Assembly: GCA_030533325.1 (NCBI GenBank)
Contig: JAUNJJ010000032.1
Coordinates: forward strand, 1 to 33,521
Length of the DNA stretch: 33,521 nucleotides
Reading direction: 5' to 3'
Origin: Oscillospiraceae bacterium
Lineage (GTDB): Bacteria > Bacillota > Clostridia > Oscillospirales > Ruminococcaceae
The notes under the pieces are model-generated. The model was not told the DNA's origin. It saw only the letters and a list, made by a program, of their open reading frames with translations, and did not search any database. The position numbers and the translations under genes are program-made. Positions 15,040-21,046 of the stretch are shown piece after piece (position 1 is the first letter of the stretch; the number at the start of each line of letters is the position of its first letter).

Positions 15040-16050
15040 TTATCTTATTGCGATAACATCAGTAAGTTCAATGTCATTTGTAAGGTATCCGTCTTTACTT
15101 GTCTGAACCTCAGAGTAGTCAGTAGAAAGATATTTTTTGTTATCATCAGCGAATACAGTACAGATTGTTTTGTCAGAGCCAATCATGTTCCCTGCAAGGA
15201 CACATCCGAGAAAGTTTGCACCGGATGAAATTCCGACACCTATACCCAGTTTTGAAGCGAGCATCTGTGACATGATTATGGAATCGGTATCATCAACAGA
15301 TACAACAGACGTGCATTCATCGAGTTTCATAATATCCGGAATGAATTCGTCTGATATTCCCTGAATCCTGTGGCGTCCGGTTTTGTATCCGGTTGAGAGG
15401 GTAGGAGAGTTAAGCGGTTCAAGCGGATAGATGCAACAGTCCGGGTTGTCAACTCGGAGCCTTCTGCCTGTTCCCATTACTGTTCCGCCTGTTCCGACGC
15501 CAGCAATAAATGCATCTGCTGTGAGTCCGAGTTTCTTTAGCTTTGAAGAAATTTCCTCACCGGTAAGTTCGAAGTGAGCCCTGCAGTTATCTTCGTTTGA
15601 GAACTGTTCCGGAAGGAAAACGCCTTCTTCTTTGCCAAGTTCTTCTGCCATAGCTATAGAACCAAGAAATCCGCCCTGTTCCTTTGAAACGAGTATAACC
15701 TCAGCACCGAAAGCCTTCATCATATTGATACGTTCTCTGCTCATCCAGTCAGGCATAAATATTTTTACCCTGTGGCCGAGATTCCTTCCGATAGCTGAGA
15801 ATGCAATACCGGTATTGCCGCTTGTAGCTTCGATGATTGTATCACCAGGTTTAACTTTGCCCTGTTCGTAAGCCTTTTTCATGATATACCATGCAACGCG
15901 GTCTTTTATACTTCCTGTAAGATTAAAGTATTCAGCTTTTGCAAATATTTTTCTTTCTTCTCCCTTGTATCTGAAATTAATCTGGAGAAGAGGTGTGTTT
16001 CCGATGAGATTTTTGATTTTTTCAAAACGTGCATTTATGTCAGATGTCAT
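15040..16050 (-). CDS. PLP-dependent cysteine synthase family protein
   Basis: Fold-type II PLP enzyme, 336 residues. The PLP lysine is in NLTGSIKDR (Lys49), with the substrate loop SGNTG (77-81) and the phosphate loop GTGGT (186-190). These fit O-acetylserine sulfhydrylase (CysK/CysM) or the closely related cystathionine beta-synthase-like branch. The Cys in SNEDNCRAH and the extended C-terminus place it among divergent clostridial paralogues, so the exact substrate is open. The start ATG follows AAGGGAG. It is first in an operon with a dynamin-like GTPase and a TerB-like/beta-helix protein and has a strong promoter. That neighbourhood is unusual for cysteine synthesis. Confidence 0.82.
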   Translation of the reverse strand: MTSDINARFEKIKNLIGNTPLLQINFRYKGEERKIFAKAEYFNLTGSIKDRVAWYIMKKAYEQGKVKPGDTIIEATSGNTGIAFSAIGRNLGHRVKIFMPDWMSRERINMMKAFGAEVILVSKEQGGFLGSIAMAEELGKEEGVFLPEQFSNEDNCRAHFELTGEEISSKLKKLGLTADAFIAGVGTGGTVMGTGRRLRVDNPDCCIYPLEPLNSPTLSTGYKTGRHRIQGISDEFIPDIMKLDECTSVVSVDDTDSIIMSQMLASKLGIGVGISSGANFLGCVLAGNMIGSDKTICTVFADDNKKYLSTDYSEVQTSKDGYLTNDIELTDVIAIR

Positions 16051-16109
16051 AAAAAATTCTCCCTTGTGAATTCATTACAGATTATTGTCTGTTAAGACAT
16101 ACTATTACT

Positions 16110-16138
16110 ATTATATCATATAGGTGCATGTTTTTCAA
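16110..16138 (-). promoter_or_regulatory. Sigma-A promoter of the cysteine synthase/GTPase operon
   Basis: On the minus strand TTGAAA and TATAAT are separated by 17 bases. It is placed about 60 bases before the first gene and immediately after the argS terminator. Confidence 0.75.
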
Positions 16139-16177
16139 TAAAAAAATCCGGTATGCAAATAAAAATGCATACCGGAT
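16139..16177 (-). terminator. Intrinsic terminator of argS
   Basis: A perfect stem ATCCGGTATGCA / TGCATACCGGAT is followed on the minus strand by seven T. It lies about 20 bases after the argS stop codon. Confidence 0.88.
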
Positions 16178-16196
16178 GCAGATGTTCGGATAAAAA

Positions 16197-17948
16197 TTAC
16201 ATATTTTCAACCGGTTCAATTGCAAGGATGTCAAGGTGCTTGAGGATAAGCTTTCTTGTGAATGCAATAAGAGCCAGCCAGTCGTTTTTCTTTGCTTCAT
16301 CTGTTTCACCGAGAATATGGTTGTCATGGTAGAATTTTGAGAATGAAACAGCGAGTTTGTAAGCATTGTCACAGATATAGTTAGGTGCCTTTTCTTCTAT
16401 TGCACGACGGAAAATATCACCTGTAAGAAGGATAGAAAGGATGAGCTCACGTTCAGCATCTGTGTGAAGAGCCTTTACCTTCATATCAGCGTTCTCAGTA
16501 TTTGTCTTTTTAATGATTGAGTTGATACGTGTAATTGTATAAAGGAGATATGTACCTGTCTTTCCTTCAAAAGAAAGGAACTTGTCTATATCAAAGATAT
16601 AGTCCTTTGATCTGTGGTTAATAAGATCACCGAACTTAACAGCTGCAATACCAACACGTCTTGCAGTTTCTGTATGATTTTCCTCTGATACGAATTCGGA
16701 AGTACGAAGTTTTTCTGAGGCTGCTGCTGTAACGGTTTCGATAAGATCGGCGAGTTTCATAACGCCGCCGTCACGTGTCTTGTATGGTTTTCCGTCGCTT
16801 CCGTTCATTGTACCGAAACCAAGAAGTTCGAGTTCCGTATCAGCAGGAACAAGTTCGGCCTTTTTTGCACATCTGAATACCTGTGTGAAATGAAGTTCCT
16901 GACGCTTGTCAACAACATACCAGATTTTCTTAGGACTGAAGTCTCTGTTTCTCTGGATGATAGTAGCAAGGTCTGTTGTAGCATAAATGCTTGAATTGTC
17001 GGATTTCTTGATGATAACAGGAGGCATAGGTGCCTTGTCGCTTTCAAGTTCAACGTCAACAACCATAGCACCTTCGCTTTCGTGGAGAAGGTTCTTGTCT
17101 GTGAGAATCTGAACGAGTTCGTCAATATACTTGTCAGCATCACTTTCGCCGTACCAGAGGTCGAAGTCAACACCGAGTTTTTCGTAGTTGCCCTTGAGAT
17201 CATTTACAGAAACACGGAGTATTTCCTTCCATACTGCGATATATCCAGGTCTGCCGTTCTGAAGGTCAGCTGTAAACTGGTGAGCCTTTATTTTGAAGGC
17301 TTCGTCTGTCTTGCTCTTCTGGCTTGCGAAAGGATAGATCTCGTTGAGCATATCCGCATTGAGCTCAGGTACTTTTCCCTCTGTAAAGTCAGGTCTGAAA
17401 CATTCCCATTCAGGATTTCTTTCTTCAAGTTCAGCAATAACAAGACCAATCTGGAGACCCCAGTCACCGAGATGTACATCTGAGATAACATTGTATCCGC
17501 ATTCGCGCGCAAGGCGTTTGAGTGATTCACCGATTATTGCTGAGCGGAGATGACCGATATGGAGCGGCTTTGCAACATTTGGTCCGCCGTAGTCGATAAC
17601 GATAGTTTCCCTGTTTTCAGCCTGAGGGATACCAAGATGTTCATCGGCAGCGATATCTCCGAGGAGACTTACGAGGTATTCATCAGTCATTGTCATATTG
17701 ATAAATCCCGGTTTTGCAACTTCAACCTTAAGAAAGGCAGGATTTTCAGCAATAATATTCTTAACTTCCTCTGCAATGATAAACGGGGCTTTTTTAAACT
17801 GTTTTGCAGCAGCAAATGAGCCGTTGCACTGGAACTGACAGAGATCCATTCTGTCTGAAACAAATACCGTACCAAATGAACGGTCATAGCCGCATTTTTC
17901 AAAAGCATCAGAAACAATTTCTGTTAAAATCTGAGTGATCGTCTTCAT
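16197..17948 (-). CDS. argS: Arginyl-tRNA synthetase
   Basis: Charges tRNA-Arg; class I synthetase of 583 residues. ATG at 17948 is preferred to the in-frame GTG at 17960, because the Shine-Dalgarno AAGGTGG overlaps that GTG and is eight bases before the ATG. It has the N-terminal additional domain, then GGPNVAKPLHIGHLRSA with the HIGH motif at 130-133. The KMSKS site is replaced by a KTRDGGVMKL-type stretch, as in many arginyl-tRNA synthetases. The C-terminal DALR anticodon-binding domain contains NYICDNAYKLAVSFSKFYHD. It is a single gene ending in a strong terminator. Confidence 0.97.
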   Translation of the reverse strand: MKTITQILTEIVSDAFEKCGYDRSFGTVFVSDRMDLCQFQCNGSFAAAKQFKKAPFIIAEEVKNIIAENPAFLKVEVAKPGFINMTMTDEYLVSLLGDIAADEHLGIPQAENRETIVIDYGGPNVAKPLHIGHLRSAIIGESLKRLARECGYNVISDVHLGDWGLQIGLVIAELEERNPEWECFRPDFTEGKVPELNADMLNEIYPFASQKSKTDEAFKIKAHQFTADLQNGRPGYIAVWKEILRVSVNDLKGNYEKLGVDFDLWYGESDADKYIDELVQILTDKNLLHESEGAMVVDVELESDKAPMPPVIIKKSDNSSIYATTDLATIIQRNRDFSPKKIWYVVDKRQELHFTQVFRCAKKAELVPADTELELLGFGTMNGSDGKPYKTRDGGVMKLADLIETVTAAASEKLRTSEFVSEENHTETARRVGIAAVKFGDLINHRSKDYIFDIDKFLSFEGKTGTYLLYTITRINSIIKKTNTENADMKVKALHTDAERELILSILLTGDIFRRAIEEKAPNYICDNAYKLAVSFSKFYHDNHILGETDEAKKNDWLALIAFTRKLILKHLDILAIEPVENM

Positions 17949-18075
17949 TGTGTATTCCACCTTTTAAAAATTTTTACACTGTCTATTCAATAATAACATA
18001 TTTTTCTGCAAAGTGCAACCGCTGAAAATATAGTAAACTAAAAATATTTTAGTGATATTAATTTTGTTTTCTTTA

Positions 18076-18104
18076 TTGACTATATACAAAACTTGTGGTA
18101 AAAT
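18076..18104 (+). promoter_or_regulatory. Sigma-A promoter of the PAP2 phosphatase gene
   Basis: TTGACT and TAAAAT are separated by 17 bases, with the start point expected about 50 bases before the TTG start codon. Confidence 0.7.
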
Positions 18105-18160
18105 TATTTTATCATAAACAATATGAAAATAATTATTTTTCAGAAAATGAGGAATCAAAA

Positions 18161-18703
18161 TTGAACGAAGCGGAAATAAAAATACTTGATTTTATCAGGA
18201 AACATATGACAAACGAAACAGGGGATGCTGTAATGCCGCTGATTTCTTCTCTGGGAGATGCCGGAATAGTCTGGATAATTCTGGCACTTACTATGATTAT
18301 CATTCCGAAAACACGCCGGTACGGACTGATAATTGCAGTCAGTCTGATAATAGAATCTTTGCTTTGCAATCTTTTACTTAAGCCTGTTACGGCAAGGATA
18401 CGTCCGTATGATGTGAATCCGTTAGTTGACATTCTTGTGAAGAAACCGAATGACTATTCTTTTCCTTCCGGACATACCGGAGCATCATTTGCAGCGGCAT
18501 CCTCGCTGTGGGGCTGGAAGAAAAGATTCTGGATTCCGGTTACGGTTTTAGCTTCGTTAATAGGATTTTCAAGACTATATCTCTATATGCATTATCCTAC
18601 AGACGTACTTTCAGGTGCAGTGCTCGGTATTTTATCGGGAGTTTTATCTGTACTGATTTTCAGAAAGACCGTCGATAAAATGATGCCCGCAGGGGAAAAG
18701 TGA
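18161..18703 (+). CDS. PAP2-family membrane phosphatase (undecaprenyl-diphosphatase-like)
   Basis: 180-residue membrane phosphatase, probably recycling undecaprenyl pyrophosphate or dephosphorylating another lipid phosphate. TTG at 18161 is chosen over the upstream in-frame GTG, because ATGAGGAAT lies eight bases before it and PAP2 proteins of this type begin with a helix like ILDFIRKHM. The three catalytic motifs are complete: KPVTARIRP (74-82), PSGHTG (102-107) and SRLYLYMHYPTD (137-148), with four or five membrane helices around them. It has its own promoter and a strong terminator. Substrate choice within PAP2 cannot be read from sequence. Confidence 0.9.
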   Translation: MNEAEIKILDFIRKHMTNETGDAVMPLISSLGDAGIVWIILALTMIIIPKTRRYGLIIAVSLIIESLLCNLLLKPVTARIRPYDVNPLVDILVKKPNDYSFPSGHTGASFAAASSLWGWKKRFWIPVTVLASLIGFSRLYLYMHYPTDVLSGAVLGILSGVLSVLIFRKTVDKMMPAGEK

Positions 18704-18738
18704 TTACTGAATTTTTTGCATGAAAGTATATCGATAAG

Positions 18739-18777
18739 AAAACCCCATCCGGCTCAATGAAGTCAGATGGGGTTTTT
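18739..18777 (+). terminator. Intrinsic terminator of the PAP2 gene
   Basis: AAAACCCCATC and GATGGGGTTTTT form an 11-bp stem with an AT-rich loop and a T tail, about 36 bases after the stop codon. Confidence 0.88.
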
Positions 18778-18796
18778 CAGCAAAAATTATATTGAA

Positions 18797-18932
18797 CTAT
18801 AGTAAACGCAATAAATAAATTGCGTTTACTATTAGCCGATTTGCACGGAGATGACGTAGTCATCGGATGTGCAAGGCAATAAAAATAAATAAATTATAGT
18901 GAACGTCAAATTTATTTTGACGTTCACTATAG
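18797..18932. repeat. Structured dispersed repeat, copy R2 (MITE-like, two palindromes around a core)
   Basis: The most complete copy, 136 bases. Its ends are inverted repeats, CTATAGTAAACG on the left and CGTTCACTATAG on the right (11 of 12 match). Each end is itself half of a hairpin: 18798-18832 (loop TAAATAAAT) and 18895-18931 (arms TATAGTGAACGTCAAA / TTTGACGTTCACTATA). Between them is the core with TTGCACGGAG, an inner hairpin GATGACGTAGTCATC, and GGATGTGCAAGGCAAT. The right hairpin abuts the stop codon of the CaCA exchanger on the minus strand, with a T-rich stretch following it there, so it may also terminate that gene. No open frame is present inside. Confidence 0.75.
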
Positions 18933-18935
18933 ATT

Positions 18936-19904
18936 TTAAAAAGCGTATTCTCTCATTACGGCAAACACCATATAGCAAATATACAGCGAAACCAGCATTC
19001 CGCCTTCAGCTTTCGTGATTTTTTTCCCTGTGATACAGAAAATATACGCAAGAAGGCAGATTGCAATATAAATGACGCAGTCTGTTAATGTGTCAGTGAC
19101 ACTGGTGGTATCAATTGATATCGGAGAAATAACACCGGAAATACCAAGAATCATAAGTACATTGAAAATATTTGAGCCGATAACGTTGCCCATTGCCATA
19201 TCGTTTTCGCCTTTTCGTGCTGCGGTTATGGAGGTAACAAGTTCCGGCAGGGAAGTGCCTACTGCACAGATGGTTAAACCAATCAGCGTTTCGCTCATAC
19301 CGACAGCAGAGCCTAATGAACCTGCGTTATTTACAACCAGGTTACCGCCAAAAACTATCGCTGCAGCTCCGCCAATTATGCAGAGAGCACATTTCCACCA
19401 TATAAAAGGCTTTTCATCAGAAACTTCATTTGACGGATTTTTCAGTGCAGAGAGTACAGTCCAGAGCATATAACCAGCCAGAAGAAGCACAAGAACAACG
19501 GATTCCGCTCTCGTTACCGTGCCTTTGCCTCCGCCGATAAAAAGCATTGCAAGAAAAACAGCAGATACGGCAATTGAGACCGGATAATCACGCTTAAGAA
19601 GGTCGGTTGTAACTACGGATGGAATTATTACTGAACAGATACCAAGTACAGCCAGTAAATTAAAAAGATTTGAACCGATTACATTGCTGACGGCCATTGA
19701 GTTTGCTCCGCTAAGGGATGCGGAAATACTTACTGCAAGTTCCGGAGCGCTTGTCCCTATTGCTACGATGGTGAGACCGACAACAAGCGGCGGAATTTTA
19801 AATTTTCGTGCCAAAGCCGACGCACCGTCGACAAAAAAATCCGCACCTTTTATCAGCAGTACAAATCCTGCAAGTAGAAAGATAATGTTAATAATAATGT
19901 CCAT
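18936..19904 (-). CDS. Na+/Ca2+ exchanger family protein (CaCA, YrbG-like)
   Basis: 322-residue integral membrane cation antiporter. The ATG at 19904, preceded by AAGGAGAATACC, is preferred over an in-frame upstream codon. It contains the two inverted alpha-repeats that define the family: GLTIVAIGTSAPELAVS followed by NVIGSNLFN in the first half, and GLTICAVGTSLPELVTS followed by NVIGSNIFN in the second. About ten membrane helices are expected. The Glu in each TS(A/L)PE motif is the cation ligand. Ca2+/Na+ or Ca2+/H+ exchange is the family activity; specificity is not readable. It has its own promoter and ends against repeat R2. Confidence 0.93.
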   Translation of the reverse strand: MDIIINIIFLLAGFVLLIKGADFFVDGASALARKFKIPPLVVGLTIVAIGTSAPELAVSISASLSGANSMAVSNVIGSNLFNLLAVLGICSVIIPSVVTTDLLKRDYPVSIAVSAVFLAMLFIGGGKGTVTRAESVVLVLLLAGYMLWTVLSALKNPSNEVSDEKPFIWWKCALCIIGGAAAIVFGGNLVVNNAGSLGSAVGMSETLIGLTICAVGTSLPELVTSITAARKGENDMAMGNVIGSNIFNVLMILGISGVISPISIDTTSVTDTLTDCVIYIAICLLAYIFCITGKKITKAEGGMLVSLYICYMVFAVMREYAF

Positions 19905-19966
19905 GGTATTCTCCTTGACCATAAAATATTTGAATCAAATGTGTGTTTTGCAGCACATACCACTTT

Positions 19967-19995
19967 ATTATACAATACAGCACAGTAAAAATCAA
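19967..19995 (-). promoter_or_regulatory. Sigma-A promoter of the CaCA exchanger
   Basis: On the minus strand TTGATT and TATAAT are separated by 17 bases, about 60 bases before the start codon. Confidence 0.72.
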
Positions 19996-20029
19996 GTAAC
20001 AAAAATATTTTGGGTGAAGATATAAATAT

Positions 20030-20057
20030 TTGACTTATTGGATTTATGAGGTATATG
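20030..20057 (+). promoter_or_regulatory. Possible promoter of the PAS-protein gene
   Basis: TTGACT and TATATG are separated by 16 bases. If used, repeat R3 would lie in the 5' leader of the PAS gene. The -10 box is imperfect, hence the low confidence. Confidence 0.4.
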
Positions 20058-20086
20058 AATCATGTCAACCAGGGGGGGTGATGTTT

Positions 20087-20146
20087 GGGTTACTATTAGC
20101 TGATGTGCATGGATTGACCGTAGGAAACGGATGTGTAAGGCAATAA
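20087..20146. repeat. Structured dispersed repeat, copy R3 (decayed)
   Basis: It shares TTACTATTAGC, GTGCATGGA.TGAC, CGTAGG.AACGGATGTG and AAGGCAATAA with R1 and R2, in the same order. The outer pairing is kept by wobble pairs (TGCAT with GTGTA). The left palindrome is degenerate, with a partial match GTCAACCA about 20053-20060. It lies about 60 bases before the PAS-protein start. Confidence 0.62.
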
Positions 20147-20205
20147 ATTAATAGCCACGCGCCAGGAGAGAAAAATATATAATAAAACAAGAGAGGAAAA
20201 TTTTT

Positions 20206-20571
20206 ATGGAAATTACAGCTTTTTTCAAAAGTGTTATTGATTCTGATAATGCACCTATAGTAATATGTGATCTCAATCATATTATTGTGTATATAAATCC
20301 GGTTGCAGAGATACGTTATGCAAAAAGAGGCGGTCGTAATCTGGTTGGAAAATCTCTTCTTGACTGTCACAATGCCTGTTCAAATGAAAAGATAAAAAAT
20401 ACAGTCAAATGGTTTGCAGAAAGCAAGGATAACAACAGAGTATTTACCTTTCACAATCAAAAGGAAAACAAAGATGTCTATATGATTGCTCTGCGTGACG
20501 AAAACGCTGAGCTGATAGGCTATTATGAAAAGCACGAATACCGCACTCCGGAAATGGAATCTGAAGAGTAA
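20206..20571 (+). CDS. Single-domain PAS protein
   Basis: 121-residue soluble protein consisting of essentially one PAS fold. The N-terminal strand-helix segment IVICDLNHIIVYINPVAEIRY is typical of PAS, followed by GKSLLDCHN and the late strands RVFTFHNQ, KDVYMIALRD and ELIGYYEKHEY. No output domain is attached, so it may bind a small ligand or heme/flavin and signal to a partner. The DCHNACSN segment resembles DUF438-type PAS domains. The start ATG is preceded by GAGAGG. It stands alone, with a repeat in its leader and a terminator about 110 bases after its stop. Confidence 0.78.
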   Translation: MEITAFFKSVIDSDNAPIVICDLNHIIVYINPVAEIRYAKRGGRNLVGKSLLDCHNACSNEKIKNTVKWFAESKDNNRVFTFHNQKENKDVYMIALRDENAELIGYYEKHEYRTPEMESEE

Positions 20572-20682
20572 AACAACATTGTTTAAAAAACTCCTGAATT
20601 AACGGAAGAACAAGAAAAAAAGCAGCATAAGCTGAGCATGAAGGTTCGAAAGAAATTTGTAATGATATTTGAGATCTTATGA

Positions 20683-20712
20683 AAAAAAGTGCCGATTTTT
20701 CGGCGCTTTTTC
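20683..20712 (+). terminator. Intrinsic terminator after the PAS gene
   Basis: AAAAAGTGCCGA and CGGCGCTTTTT form a stem with one G-T pair, and a T-rich tail follows. It lies about 110 bases beyond the PAS stop codon; the stretch between holds no recognisable gene. Confidence 0.75.
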
Positions 20713-21046
20713 TTTTTTGCAGGGTTATATGGCATTCAAATATTGAAGTCTTTTGTACGGAAACAAGTCTGCATACTGATAATCTGCCGGATATATCATA
20801 TTATGGTCAAATTACAGACTGTAGCATACAGATGTTTAAAAAAACAAATCAGGCATAAAATACTGATAAAAAGGCAGAAACGGAAAGAAATAAGAAAACG
20901 TATCTCAGTTTAAAAACAGTTTAACATTATTTAATATTCTGTTGAACTATAGTTTAATCCAATTTGAGTTCCTGCGTGTATTATGAAGGGGGAGTAACCG
21001 CAAAAGGAGCGATTACTGATCTTTCACAGGAAAGGAATTAATAAAG
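20713..21046 (+). promoter_or_regulatory. Leader region of the P-type ATPase; possible degenerate Mn2+ (yybP-ykoY) element
   Basis: No supported gene is present; a 74-codon open frame is basic, AT-rich and lacks a ribosome-binding site. Near the ATPase start the sequence has GGGGGAGTAACCGC (about 20988-21001), which resembles the first conserved loop of the yybP-ykoY Mn2+ riboswitch. It is followed by two small hairpins (AGTAA..CGC / GCG.TTACT, and CTTTC / GAAAG). The second conserved loop of that riboswitch is not seen, so this is at best a reduced or decayed form. TTGAACTATAGT at 20942-20953 repeats the left edge context of repeat R2. Confidence 0.25.

Noticed and set aside
17082..17483. 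133-codon open frame opposite argS, and similar long antisense frames opposite GH31, prfC and the exchanger
   Set aside because: These are antisense shadows of strongly recognised genes and show no independent start signals.
20689..20913. 74-codon basic open frame before the P-type ATPase
   Set aside because: It begins inside the PAS-gene terminator, has no ribosome-binding site, and the Lys/Arg/Ile bias matches translation of AT-rich DNA.
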